NCBI RefSeq assembly: GCF_037975245.1
Contig: NC_092567.1
Location: 10,695,376-10,759,375, forward strand
Length of the DNA: 64,000 bases
Source: Apostichopus japonicus
Taxonomy: Eukaryota; Echinodermata; Holothuroidea; Aspidochirotida; Stichopodidae
Reading direction: 5' to 3'
Positions 13,617 to 26,773 of the stretch are shown in pieces. The translations under genes were made by a program, and so were the position numbers. The first letter of the stretch is position 1, and every line of letters starts with the position of its first letter. The notes below the pieces were generated by a model. That model ran no database searches. It was not told where the DNA came from and saw only the letters and a list, made by a program, of their open reading frames with translations.

Positions 13617-13948
13617 CTTCATCTGTTTGCAATTTTCTTCTCCTGCTTTCTGCTGTCTTTAACCTTCGTACGTTACAAATTTCTGGTAACACTCACGGTG
13701 ATAACCAGAACCGGGTATAACATTAGGCTCCGTTTGTGTTAGGCTCAGGCCAAACTGTTGTGTACAGTAGTTCGCCTGGCAATTTCAACCTCAAAATAGT
13801 CTATGTTTAGCCACCGATTTTGGCATTCTATGAATTTCGACCAGCTTTTAATTTTGAAAGGTGTCAAACTCTGTTTGGTATTAGTAACGACGTGCATACA
13901 GCAAAATTTTGGAGACAATTCGTTCTCCGCGAGTGGTGTAGCTGCCAT
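13617..13948 (-). pseudogene. Frameshifted 5' exon of the Cys-rich locus
   Basis: The start is ATG at 13948-13946 in a good Kozak context (CACCATGG). Frame 0 encodes MAATPLAENELSPKFCCMHV and then an S-W-x-K-F-x-E-C pattern typical of the family's first domain. It stops at TGA after HNSLA. The family hallmark YHRECYQKF follows in a second frame (about 13677-13703) and LKTAESRRRKLQTDE in a third, ending at a GTAAGT donor. No introns of plausible size separate these blocks. Two single-base losses (or two-base gains) within about 110 bases explain the pattern. Sequencing error is an alternative, since the downstream exon is open and correctly phased. Confidence 0.55.
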
Positions 13949-14502
13949 GGTGACTAACACATATAGACCTGCGCTGTGCTATATGCTAGATTGTAAATAA
14001 AATGTTACTACATGAGAGCTTCGCTGTGATTGGATTGTCGTTATTCTTACATGGCATGTGATTGGACAATAGAATGTTGCTAATAATCATACATTTTATC
14101 ATATTTAAACCGTTTGAGCAGATTTTACTCAAAACAACATTCAGTTTCTTGTAACATTTTTAAAACAATACATTTTAATGCGATGTTGTCGTCCTGCCCT
14201 GAAATATTCACAAAACAAGAAGATAATCCACATCATCCCATGGTCTATACGTAATCATGTTCTTTATCATACATATTAGATATCATATGCGTAAAATCAT
14301 AGTGAATTTGGTAACGATCTGTTTATGAATTTGAGATGATTAACTAAAGCTTAATAATATATCGAATGTATAAATCTTTGTTACTTTAAACGGATCAACT
14401 ACTGATATTTAATACAGTGAATGTATAATCCCTTGTTACATTGAACGGGTTAACTGATGATATTGTTTGCTGCACTTACTCAGAATATACTCCTCAGTAA
14501 GA

Positions 14503-14962
14503 GTTCAACTGATGTTACGTTATGGTAAAACCATTCTGATGTTGCGTAAGGGTAACACCATTCTGATGTTACGTAATGTTAATACTATACTGATGTTACG
14601 TAATGGTATACCATACTGATGTTACGTAATGGTAACACCATACTGATGTTAGGTAATGGTAATAACCATACTGTTGTTACGTAATGGTAATACATACAGA
14701 TGTTACGTAATGATAATACCGTACTGGTGTTACGTAATGGTAATACCATACTGATGTAACGTAATGGTAATACCATACTGATGTTACGTAATGGTAATAC
14801 CATACTGATGTTACTTAATGGTAATACCATACTGATGTTACGTAATGCTAATACCATACTGATGTAACGTAATGGTAATACCATACTGATGTTACGTGAA
14901 ATTAATACCATACTGATTTTACTTAATGGTAATACTATATTGATGTTACGTAATGGTAACAT
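14503..14962. repeat. 27-bp minisatellite
   Basis: About 17 copies of a 27-bp unit containing GGTAATACCATACTGATGTT followed by ACGTAA. Because 27 is a multiple of three, one minus-strand frame stays open (repeated ISMVLPLRN), which produces a false 125-codon ORF. Confidence 0.95.
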
Positions 14963-17283
14963 TAAACACTTCTAAAATCAAAGGGAATATGTGTTATTCT
15001 TTTCTCAGTTCTTTAAAGCTTATAGCGATGAATGTATAGCCAAGCGTTAAACCACCCTTTACGCTACCACCAGATAATAGAAATGCCAAGTTTACCTAAG
15101 ATTCAGGAAATTACAAGTTGACCCAAAGTACACCAATTTGTGGTCAAATAAAATGAATTTGACATTATTTTTTATTTTTTATTATGTATGAGTATTATTC
15201 AATTATTCATTCTGATTTCTTTACATATTGAACATCTATTATAGGTTCATATTTTGTTTTGTTTTTTGTAAGTTTGTTACACCATCTCGAGATCCTTTAC
15301 TTTTCGTCTATGTCGTTCTTTTTCCAATTTTGTGTGAAAATACTAGATATGATATAGTTAGGGAATGTAATCCTGTTCGAGATGGACAAAATGCTGCCCC
15401 TGCAGGTAGGAAAAAATGTGGGAGGAACCGAAAAATATATGAAAGTGGATAACATTTAATACGGTAGTCATGAGTACGGACAGTTACCTTCAACGTTTGA
15501 AAGCAGAACAAATCAAGAAACAAAGCAGAAAAAATATGAGACGGCAGAGAGCTTGACCTCCGCCCAAGACCTGGGATCACCCTCCCCGGGAAAATCCAGC
15601 TAATTTAGAGACCACCTGGTACCTGTACCCTGCGGAATGGTTTAACTCGCAAGCACTCTGTCCACCTGATTCCTAATCTAAAAGGCTCCTTACCTAATAA
15701 AGTCAGGCTTGTCAAGGGGAACTTTGGTTTTTAATATCCTAATCGATGGGTCCCACCTAACTAACTAACAGTTAGCAAACCCATTTGTGATATGTTTATC
15801 TAACATTTTCAGCGTCCAAGACGGATCAGAATAATCAATTTGAAATTCGTGAACCTTGGGGTGGGGGGTGGGGGTGGGGATTGAAGTGTCTTCAGATCAA
15901 TGTGTTATCAATTGTACATATCTTTTACAGAGAGTATACCAAATGTGACGATGGTTGTATAATCTACCAATGTAACTTCTCAGTGAAATGATTTAAAATA
16001 CTATGTTTATTCTTGTCTTTCGCCAATTACAATTAAACTTATATGTATTTTTGTATTAACTTCGAAACCATTTAATTTTTTTTTTTTTTTTTTACTCTTT
16101 GCATTTTTTCATAAAGTGATCTTATTGGAAATACATATACTGTGTTAGAGTCACTGTGTTCTCTATTATAGGTCAGCAATTGCATATTAATCTATGAGTG
16201 ATCTGTTATATCGAAGTTTTGGTGTATATCGAACTTCGACTTTTCCAGTTAAAATGACGTCATTTATTTAGTTTTTTTTCTCATTTAGCTTAAATATTTC
16301 CTAAAAATTTCCTGTAGTAGTTTTGTTACAAGTAATGACATGTTATGCATCATTTACATTCACTTACAGCTACTAATTTTATATTTGTTTTTGCTTGGGT
16401 GGTTTGTGTTCTTTTTTTTTTGCCTTTGTTCATTGTTCATGGTTAATTCTGTAATCTATGGAATTTAAAGCCAACTGTAAATATAATATGTTGTATGGTT
16501 TACGATAACGTGTATATTACGTATTATAATGATCATTACATAACAATAATATTTTGGGCTAAATCAGTTAATTTAAAGGTAATGATCGGCTTTCTATTGT
16601 ACTCTCCTTTATCTTATTACTACGCGAGCTAGACGTTTATATTCATGTATACTTTAGTTATGTATCTTACCTTAAATTACATTACATAAAAGACAATACA
16701 GTGACGTGTCTGTGACGTCATTCAATAATAATTCGAACAAGATAATGACAATCTGAACAGTTTGTGTACTGAAGCTTGAAATCAATGATCGTACTCTTAT
16801 ATGTGGTAGGTCTTGTAGTTTACCAATGGCTGAGACCAATAGTTGTTCAACAATCCAATGGAAACATTTGATCATAGGTTTTATAATGGCAAATTACTTC
16901 AGAATATTTTGCACATTGTAAGAATATTATGAAAATATCGTTATTTTGTTAATTCCACGTCATTGAGGTTTCTTATGTTTGGCTTTATTTGTCCAAGCTT
17001 TAAGACTTTTGCAAGCAAACGAACAGGTCCTATCATTTTATCACCTTATTGTGCACATATTATTGTAACTATTTCTGGGGTAATCTTCCACTAGCAAATT
17101 GCTAAGAAAAGAACATTTAAAATTAACTCTAAATCGCCTTCATGAATATCTGTTTCCATTGTATATATTATATCTGATATAACATATTGTTTATAAATGT
17201 TTCCTTAAATTTCGATTTTTCTATTGTTCTTCCTTTTTCTTTTGTCTTTTCCTTTTTTTTTGCTTCTGATATCGTTTTTACCA
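14963..17283. other. AT-rich non-coding stretch
   Basis: No supported gene. It holds a G-rich run at 15857-15880 (alternating GGGG blocks), a T20-like run at 16077-16093, and a small inverted pair around TATCGAAGTT/AACTTCGA at 16210-16235. Confidence 0.5.
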
Positions 17284-17410
17284 TTCATGTCATTAAACAA
17301 AGGTAATTAGAGATCTGTTTGTTTAATGAACATAGGTAATGAGAGATAAGTTTGTTTAATGAACAAAGTTAATGAGAGATTTGTTTGTTTAATGAACATA
17401 TGTAATGTAA
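17284..17410. repeat. Short tandem repeat, ~37-bp unit
   Basis: About three and a half copies of a unit containing TTTGTTTAATGAACA and GGTAATGAGAGAT. Confidence 0.75.
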
Positions 17411-20400
17411 AAGAATATAGTTGGTCAGCCATTCAGCTCGTATTCGATTAGCTGTTTCACGTGATTGACTTGGAAAAGTCAATATTTGCTAATCGTTCCG
17501 TCATCTTACTAGGGAGTATTAACACGGACCTACCACTATGTTTTGTTGTTTTCTTTGCAAAACACCTTACATTGTAACAGCCATGCATTACAACTTGTCT
17601 TCGTTTTTTCAAAAAATAAATAAACCCATATCTAGTTTGTTGTAGTCTGGTAATCATTCTGTATCTTAACTGTACTGAATTCTTACGTGACTTGCGACTA
17701 CAATGACCATCGGAGATAAATTTCATTTGATCATGCTTATTACAATGTTTAATTACTATGACTCGTATGGTGGTTTGAAGGGTACAGCCGACATGTAGAC
17801 CTACTGTGTCAGTACAGCACGACATCATAATTAATTTGTATATTGTTTCGAGTTTCAGACTTTCAGGAAGTTGTCAAGTTGTCGCTTTGTATTAACCTTG
17901 ACAACACGTCAAACACAGGACTTAGTCGAGTTGATAAGTCACGCTAACCACTAAAATCTTGAGAAAATAATTGTCAAATTGTCGTTTTGTTTTATGTGTT
18001 TGGGACAACAACACTTCAAACACGTAATATTTGTCGAGATACCAAAAACACGATAACGTAATATGTTGACGAAAATGGATAAATTGTCGAGCTGCTGCGT
18101 TACCCCATGGAGCTAGGTAACACATGACTTGGAAATATGTCAAAATAATGACTTTCGTTGACACGTCAAGTAACAAAACAATTACAAAAATATTAGATGA
18201 TCAAGATGCCGTGCTGTCTTAACTTTCACAGCACTTCAAAACTACGTTAATTTAAGACTTACATTGACATGAAACATTGACAATAAAATATCAAATTATT
18301 TGAATGTCGAGTTACATATTAAAGCAGTAAGTCTTTAACTTGTTTGCCCCTGCAGAACCGCCGTGAAATCACGATATCGAATTTTCAAATTAATAAAACT
18401 TCAAATCAAAGATTCTGTGATCCGTTTCCTTTCTTTGTCTGCTTTCTATATTATATTGCAGTGTTGGTGTTAACACAGGCACTAACTTGAACATATAATA
18501 TAACTATTTTTAATGTCTACCAAAATCTTTTCCCAAACTTGGAATTATCCTTGATTTTTCTGTTGTCAAATTGTAAAGTCTATACACAAACGTCGATGTA
18601 TTATTAGCCACGTGTCTTCAATCTGGTTACATGGAGCAGGCTCCTGCAATTATTCCCAAGTTTTGTCCTCGGTATTTGTTTCATGAATGTTGATCCTTGA
18701 TTGGAGGATGCTTAAAATGTGTATTGTGTGGCCTATATAAATACTTTCGTCAGTATTCCGGACTGTTTGGCGTTCAATGTAAATGCATGCACACATGGAT
18801 ATGTGATGTAACAATTGAGATGTTTGTGGTCGTCTTCAACGTCATATTCCCTCAACCTGTAACCAGATGAATTTGTATATTTGTTATCTTAATTTGGAGG
18901 TTAATTACGATAAGTACGAAAGGAAAATATATTAAATGAAGGGGAATCTAGCGACATGTAGTTCAGTCAGCTATCTTTGAAGAAAAGGTAAAGATTTTGA
19001 ATAAAAAGTTCGTCCTACTCCAGGGCCGTGCCAAACGATGCCAAACAACGTTTAAATTGATAATTGGCATAATTTAGATCAGGGCCATCTTTGAGAGACA
19101 TTTAACCACTAAAAAATAGCATTTTGCTTGACTGATCTTCCATCTTCTGGTCACCCCTACATTTTGTTTATAACAAATCATGGATTTTAGCTGGCTTTTC
19201 ACAAACAAAGATCAACTTTTATTTTAATGCAGTAAATGTTCTTTCAGAAGTGGTATTGTGTATAGAATACAATGATTACCAATTTCACTCGACCTCATGT
19301 GACCTTCGACAGAAATATCGAGAACTGGTGGATATTCCGCTGTCAGCGAATATGATTCTGGCCAGCTATGTAAGTTCAAAAATAGCTTGATGTCAATCAA
19401 ATCCACAACATTTTGTGTATGACCTGGTATATTTTCTTCTTTGACTTAGTGAATGGCTTATATCATCCTCCACGGTGTGATTTTGTGGTCAGCAGTACAA
19501 GAGATATATCTTACTAGTTAACAGGTGACAGATTGTGGCAATTCATCCTAAGCAAGCAATATTACCAGATTGATACACAGTAAATGATAAGATAAAGATT
19601 GTTCCTTGTTTATGGGTTTAACTAGTCAACTTACTGATAGTAATCATTAATTTAATAAACACATCAAACAGAACACACATCACAGTTCAAAATACAAAAG
19701 GGAAGGCAGGGGATGGTGGCTGGAAATCTGGACACATTAGCATATATGACGCCATGACCAATTGTTGGGGCGCAAGATATGCATCACCACATATATCATG
19801 GTAAGACTGGACAGATGGGGAAGGGGAAGGGGAAGGGGCGGTGAGTTTGTATTAGATAAGTTACATTTTTTAGGTTGTACTGATGTCACATGTTGTTCAA
19901 TATCTTACCATGAACATTGCCTTGCCAAAGTCAAATATAAATTAAGCAATTTTTGACTTTTGCTGGAAGTCATTGTTTTCCACGATGAATATTTTACGGA
20001 ATAAACAGTCGATCCACTACAAGAGTGAGGCAAGAACGGGGTGGGTGTGGATGGCTAACGTTACCGGAACCAACGATGTTAAACCTTATCATGTTTGTTT
20101 AACGTACGGATGAAAATAATTTGACATTTAACGACACTTTAAGTAGCATTTTTGTGTGTAAATGTGTAACTGTTCATATTCCCCGACCAAGCCATGTAAT
20201 GTTAAGTCCAATAATAATATTAATAATATATCTAACCATGTTAATGTGGCCGTACAATTGCCGATAAGTAATAAACTGATTGGACCAATAATACACGATA
20301 AAATACAGTTAAGTTATGTAACACACAAATTCAGTGCAATATTGTACTTCTTCATTTACAAGCCTTCCATCTGCATACATTATTTCATCATTTGATGATA

Positions 20401-20845
20401 TCTTAATGTACCTGAACTAACTCTTAAGCATTCGTTACTTTACACATTTGTGATGACAAGAAGAATGTTCTCTCTTTGTAAATCATAAACAGCCGTATTT
20501 AGACTTATCACAAATGTTACCAAAACCTTCAGACTCCTCAAAATGATATTGCAATTAACCAAATTAAGACATCTGGTTTAAGTCGGTTAGAAAGAGTTCT
20601 TAATAAAGTACACAAAGTTTACAAATTGTAATCACCCAGATAAGCTGTTATCTAGATCTAGAACATCTAACTCTAATTTACTGTTTGTTTGAATTACGCC
20701 TTACAATGTTAACGAACAGTTTTGCTACGGTATTCCTGAAGCAAATAACAGATTCATCAAAATCATTCGAAATATTTGCTTTAAATATACAAATCATAAT
20801 CTACTTAGCCTAAAACAAAATAGTCCAATGTTTCAGACTAGCATC
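17411..20845. other. AT-rich non-coding stretch
   Basis: Several unsupported frames, the longest 123 codons on the minus strand at 17457-17828 with no recognisable domain. A loose repeat of TTGTC(A)AATTGTCG and CACGTCAAACAC phrases spans about 17860-18320. A short GGGGAA repeat lies at 19816-19840. I see no gene I can defend. Confidence 0.45.
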
Positions 20846-20864
20846 TACACTGAAAAAATAAACT

Positions 20865-21125
20865 AGTCAATATTGCCACGGACTAACGTTAAATTAGTCT
20901 GTAACGTTAGCCAATGCACACGGACTACCAAAAATCTTCGTTTCATCGCTGCTTCTTAGTCAGTTTACACTGACTAAGGAAAATATAATCGCAGCTTAGT
21001 TGGTGGCGACGGACTAAGGTATTTTAACCCATGGACTAAGACCGATACGGACACCCGATTTACGCCATAATCGTAGCTTAGTCGGTGTCGACGGACTAAT
21101 GTATGACGGACCACTTCGATTCACT
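20865..21125. repeat. Left subterminal repeat zone
   Basis: Multiple GGACTAA and TTAGTC words, in both orientations, within about 260 bp of the left CACTG end. In CACTA-type elements such subterminal arrays are transposase-binding sites; here that role is inferred. Confidence 0.6.
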
Positions 21126-22756
21126 TCAATTTGGAAACCGAGAGGCAACGGCAGCTTGCTGGACTTGGCATAGTTTCATACGATCACTCTAAGCAACTTT
21201 CAACCGTAAATCACCCAAGAAGGTCTTTAGAAGAATGGAGGTATTAACTGCCATCGTCGGCCTACCTGTTATTCCTTTAACTTGAAGGTAAAATTAAAGT
21301 TAATTGTTAGGCCACTGGCACTAGTACTGTATTATGGTTAGTGTAACGCTACCGTTGTAACGCTACTGTTGTCACGCTGGCGTTTCGCAATACACAAGTG
21401 CAATGACAGTGAGTAGCCTATAGGCTTCTATTGGGTACTGCAGTGCATTCTCAACACTAAAGTGTGCATTCTAAACACCAATTAACAATGTGTTATGTGT
21501 GTATTGGGCTAGATTGAACAGTGGCACATAATCTTCTAATTTATTCCCAAACAAATGCTGGAACTATAAGTCTCAATAGTTTATTTGAAGTCTACACTCA
21601 TTTGGTAAAGATTTCCTGTAATTTCCCATGTGAATCTAAATGGGTAGGCTTTGTGATATTGAATAAGCAAGGCTAGACCTTCAAACGTACAGTCACAGTA
21701 GGCTGAACAAATTATGTTGGCTAGTCAACGGTATTATATGTTGCGAGCAGTCAGGATGCACGCTTCAGTTCTATTTAACCTTCTCATTTATCATTTTTTA
21801 GTATTTAATTTCCGGTCACACCCAGGAAACAATTGCGACATTCCTTCACGGTCGACTTGTTTACTGTAAGAAGTATTAACCGTTTTTTCTCAGGAAAGCT
21901 TGATAGTCTGAAGTTATTATAACATGTGCTTTTAGTATACTGCCAAAAGAGTAAGTTGTTGTATTTGTATTGATATTTTATGTAGAAGTAACGGAAAATT
22001 TAGTATGTTTAGTTTGGTCTAATTGCACGTTTTTTTTTCTTCTGTCCAATGTAGTGCAGGGTTCACTTGCGCGAATTCAAATTATTCTGTTTATGTATAT
22101 GTATATGCATCGATTCGTAGATTATGATGTTTTTTTGACATTTATTTGTAATTCAAGCATATCTGTTTAGTAGCAAAGTTTAAAGGTTAAGATTAATTAG
22201 TTTTCTCTTTTTGATCCTAGATTGAATGAAACTCATTGACGTAAATAATTGATCAGATCATACAGTTTAACGCAGTTCCTAAAACTCTGGGTATTCTCTA
22301 GTCTTCGCCGGTCCATTATATACTTTAGTACTACTAGTAAGAATAAATCAAAACGACCGAAAGACAAACTTAGTGTAACAAAGTACTGATTCTCCTCTAG
22401 CCTAGGTCTAAACAGGCTTGTTATGTGAGCAAGCAAAATAACAACTAAAAACGATTATGCCTATAAATAAGTTGGCTCAGTGCATTTCTGTTTCTAAAAT
22501 TTTATATTATTAAAGATCATAAAAACAAACAAAGATTTAGCCCATGTTTTATTATCTCTGTATTCTGGGCATTTGATTCTGGTTGCAATGGTGATGACAC
22601 TCTCGTTCAAATTTTCAGCTTTATACAGTCTGCTTCAAACTTTGGGATTGTTTTTTGAGACTATAGTGGAAGCAAATCTCACATAACTTTGTGGTGACAA
22701 CTTTTTTTTTGTTCTTTTTCAAATGATGAATACTTTGCTGTTTTTTTTTTTCCAGC

Positions 22757-22971
22757 AGGAATTGAAAAGCCAAATATCTAAGTCAACGGTGAGGTTTCCT
22801 GTGATGTACGACACCAGTGTGGAGGCAACAACAGAAGAGGAGAACTGTGTTATATATGCTTAAAGACATGTTTTAAGATGATATATTGGTACCCTTCGCA
22901 GAACAAAAGAGTTTATCCAAGAGTCCAAAAAGCAAAGGAACAAGTACCGTAGAGAAAAAAGATGGAAGAGT
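22757..22971 (+). other. Exon-like remnants inside the CACTG element
   Basis: A strong T-rich AG acceptor (22736-22759) precedes a short open segment, and a second segment at 22886-22971 ends at a GTGAGT donor. Translated pieces are Lys/Arg-rich (for example QESKKQRNKYRREKRW in one frame) and match nothing I recognise. They could be decayed exons of an element gene or chance splice motifs. A third segment after TTCTGTTCACAG at 25042 is similar in character. Confidence 0.25.
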
Positions 22972-23106
22972 GAGTTTAATTATTGTACCCAACTGTTTAA
23001 TGATATTAAAGATACTTTTCATAACCTGTTTAAAAAAAAAAAAACAGTCTAGTATATCATTTACGTGCAAGCTTCATAAGTTTGGTCAAATTTTCACTGA
23101 TCTGTA

Positions 23107-24788
23107 GAGCGGGAGTCCAGAGGGTTTGGTTAGCTGGGAAGGTAACCAATTGCCTGGTACATCACAATGTTCACAATGCATTCCTGTATATGAAACCTGA
23201 TGACTGGCAAACCGACTGTGGTGGATGTGGCTGGGAGAGCAATTTAAAGTCACCTACCCTGTAATAGCTAACCTAGATCAGCTTTCATGGTAACCACATC
23301 AAAGTAAGAACAATGTGTCATGTATGGCCCCAAGAGCAACAAATGGCCATCGCCAGTAATTATTGGTGGTGGGGTACCCCTGCCAGTGATCTATAATTGA
23401 CCCCTCAAGGCTGACCTAGGTCAGCTCATGAGGTAACCACTTGAAACCTACTGGAAAATGTTGGTTAGGACTTCAGATAAAAGGGATGGGCATTGCCAGT
23501 AATTTTTATTGGTGGGGTACCCCTGCCAGTAGACCCCCAATATGCCCATCCCCTCATTGACCTAGGTGAGCTCATGATTTGACCAGTTGAAACCTACAGG
23601 AAAATGATAGGTATCACTTCATATGTAAGGATGGGCATTTCCAGTATTTTATATTGGTGGGCCACCACTGCCAGAGTTCGCCCATCCTCTACATATAGAA
23701 TCCTGTCAATCATTTTCCAGTAGTTTTCAACTGGTTAAATCATGAGCTGACCTAGATCAATGAGGGGGGGGCATTTTGGGGGTCAACTGGCAGGGGTACC
23801 CCACCAATAAAAATTACTGGCAATGCCCATCCCTTACATATAGTGTCCTGCCAATCATTTTACAGTAGTTTTCAACTGGTTACCTCATGAGCTAATCTAG
23901 GTCAATGGGGGATGGGCATTTTGGGGGTCTACTGGCAGGGTTACCCCACCAATGTAAATGACTAGAAATGCCCATCCCTTACATATGAAGTGATACCTAT
24001 CATTTCCAGTAATTTTTCAACTGGTTATCTCATGAGCTGACCTAGGTCAATGAGGGAATGGGCATTTTGGGGGTCTACTGGCAGGGGTACCCCCCCCCCA
24101 ATATAAATTACTGGAAATGCCCATCCCTTACATATGAAGTGATACCTATCATTTCCAGTAATTTTTCAACTGGTTATCTCATGAGCTGACCTAGGTCAAT
24201 GAGGGAATGGGCATTTTGGGGGTCTACTGGCAGGGGTACCCCCCCCCCCCCAATATAAATTACTGGAAATGCCCATCCCTTACATATGAAGTGATACAAT
24301 TTTCCAGTAGTTTTCAACTGGTTACATCATGAGCTCATCTAGGTCAATGGGAGATGGGCATTTTGGGGGTCTACTGGCAGGGGTACCCCACTAATAAAAA
24401 TTACTGGCAATGCCCATCAGTTGTATCTGAAGTCCTAACCAACATTTTCCAGTAGGTTTCAAGTGGTTACCTCATGAGCTGACCTAGGTCAGCCTTGAGG
24501 GGTCAATTATAGATCACTGGCAGGGGTACCCCACCACCAATAATTACTGGCAATGGCCATTTGTTGCTCTTGGGGCCATGCCTGACACATTGTACTTACT
24601 TTGATGTGTTACCATGAAAACTGATCTAGGTTAGCTATCAGGTGACTTTAAAATTGCTCTCCCAGCCACACTCACCACAGTCGCTTGCCAGTCGTCTGGT
24701 TTCATATACAGGAATGCACTGTGAACATTGTGATGTACAAGGCAATTGGTTACCTTCCCAGCTAACCAAACCCGCTGGGCTCCCGGTC
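23107..24788. mobile_element. Foldback (long inverted-repeat) element
   Basis: The outer ~150 bp at each end are inverted copies (left GGGTTTGGTTAGCTGGGAAG; right its complement near 24755-24775). TA lies directly outside both ends (23105-23106 and 24789-24790). The interior consists of ~145-165-bp tandem units containing GACCTAGGTCA and GGGTACCCC. They run one way on the left and the opposite way from about 23690, so most of the 1.68 kb can fold into one large hairpin. No coding capacity is seen. The structure recalls sea urchin TU foldback elements, but I do not claim homology. A second copy starts at 63321. Confidence 0.8.
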
Positions 24789-25429
24789 TATTGGGATCAT
24801 TATTAACATGATTAACATAATTATTAAGCTTTGAAAAATAACTTGGTGTTATGCTGTTCAAAGCTAATAATTATTTGGTAAAGCTGCTATTCCTGGCTTA
24901 TAATTTGAGGGACCTAGATTTAAATGTATACCTCCCAATATGTTATAAAATTTTAATGTAAATGTATGTTTATGATAATGTGAGTTATCATGTGCTATAT
25001 CTGTATCTGCGCTTACACGTATATCATATTTTCTGTTCACAGGTCAATAATGGTGCAGATTTTGGCTTCCTGAAGACAAGTGGGAGGCCATTTGTAGTTA
25101 AGAGAAACACTCTTTGTTCGTGAAGACTTAACTGGTGTCGATTTGGGGTACCACTTTAAAACGAAAGTCATGAGGAACCCTTGCCCAAGATTCAACTTTG
25201 CATTATTGTGCAGTGCTATACTTTTGCGATTCATGTTTGATCCATGAACTTGTCTTAACTTTGTTGGAATAAAATCATATTTTCAGATTTTTGTTTACAG
25301 TGATTTCTTCTCTATCTGTCGAAAGTCAGCCTTGTAGACATCAGAAGTTTTATCAGAAATAAATACTGCCAACGTACACATTATTTGTGTTTCTTCTGCT
25401 CTCTTTTCTTTCAGTGATGCTAGTCAGTG

Positions 25430-25795
25430 AAACTAGTCGGGTTTAAATCTTTCAGTGATTCTAGTCAGTGCAACTAGTCAGTCGATACCGACTAAGAAAG
25501 GTTAGTCGGGAGAGGCACCATCCTGACTAATGTAAAACCTGCTATAAACTAGTCGGTGGCTCATATAAATTAGTCGGTAAAGACCGACTAATGTCACCAA
25601 CTAATGTAACTGACTAATATACTTTTACCGACTAAGAAATTGTTGATCGACTAAGCTGACGGACTAAGATGACCTACTAAGAAATCCAACTGACTAAGGA
25701 ATAAATTAGTCGGTATAGCAAGTGACTAAGGCTATGTTAGTCGGGAGAGGCACCAGATGGACTAACGTTATGTTAGTCGGTGAACCAATTTAAGT
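25430..25795. repeat. Right subterminal repeat zone
   Basis: More than a dozen TTAGTCGG / CGACTAA words in both orientations, denser than on the left. It includes two copies of TTAGTCGGGAGAGGCACCA (about 25502 and 25738). It abuts the right CAGTG end. Confidence 0.65.
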
Positions 25796-26149
25796 TTTCA
25801 GTGTAATGTAAAAAAAATACACTTAAGAAAATGTTGCACTCTAAGTGAAACCATTTCTCTGTACTAGTTTTAACAATATCAGCGATGATGACCGAACAGT
25901 TCTCATTTCTCTTTGAATAAAGCGTACTTGCGCCCTCTAAAAAAAGTTTGCACCACCCAGGAGATGAACACAACTATCTTCTGATTATAACCAAGTTACC
26001 GTAAGATGAAGACTGTGAAGTACGGTCAGGATAGTCAGAGTGAGGTTGTAGGATTATTTTGATCATCCATGTTTATTTGAGATTAGAAGGGCCGCCCTGA
26101 CGTAAGTTAGTTGTTGATGTACACAAGAATGAATATTCAAAAAACATAA

Positions 26150-26151
<2 letters not shown>

Positions 26152-26213
<62 letters not shown>
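26152..26213. repeat. (AT)n microsatellite
   Basis: About 30 perfect AT dinucleotides. Confidence 0.95.
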
Positions 26214-26219
<6 letters not shown>

Positions 26220-26765
26220 TCAAGAGAAACAAAGGTGGAATCAGAGTAATGTACAGCTTACTACCATTAAAGCTATTTCCATTCCTCGGAGGTTGGGGGG
26301 GGGGGGGGAGTTTTGAGAGATTATAACCAATTTGATTTCGTTATACGTTGTGAATACAGAATACATGTACAGGCTAAATTTATCTATAGCTAAACCATTC
26401 GCTAGACTAAGGCTAAAGTTAGGGTATGCATACTCTTATTTCTAACGTTGCCTCTAGACGAGTTCGGAGGCGTGGTGCTATCGTAAGCTGGTTTTCTCTG
26501 ACGCATTGGTTTATTTCTCCAACCAAACGCTGTATGGAAGAAAAAGTTTCTTGCAAAACATTCATTATGAATGATTATATTAAATGAACTGCTTTGTTTG
26601 GACAAAGCTTTAGCGCGACTAATACGAATAAGGGCTTGAAGATATTCTCAATGGTATATTTTTCACCTACTGCAGCAGTTTAAAACGTATATTCAACCAT
26701 AGTACCGTGTGAACGACACGAACCATGTGCAACGTTGTCATGGCAATACTTCACTACTCTTCGCT
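26214..26765. other. Spacer between (AT)n and the hAT element
   Basis: Non-coding by inspection. It contains a G13-type run at 26296-26309. Short frames are unsupported. Confidence 0.45.
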
Positions 26766-26773
26766 CACCATGC

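Larger units (their letters stand above)
20848..25803. mobile_element. CACTG-ended ~5 kb transposon, EnSpm/CACTA-like
   Basis: The left end reads CACTGAAAA and the right end TTTTCAGTG, with TA directly outside both ends (20846-20847 and 25804-25805). The outer 250-400 bp at each end are packed with TTAGTCGG/CCGACTAA words in both orientations. Animal EnSpm (CACTA) elements typically combine CACTG termini with repetitive subterminal regions and short target duplications, so that superfamily is the best guess. No intact transposase is visible. A few exon-like segments (22757-22971, 25042-25135) and an AATAAA near 25269 may be remnants of a gene. A foldback element has inserted at 23107-24788. 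Confidence 0.6.

Noticed and set aside
17457-17828. 123-codon minus-strand frame as a gene
   Set aside because: No recognisable domain, ordinary AT-rich context, and no splice or promoter support that I can see.
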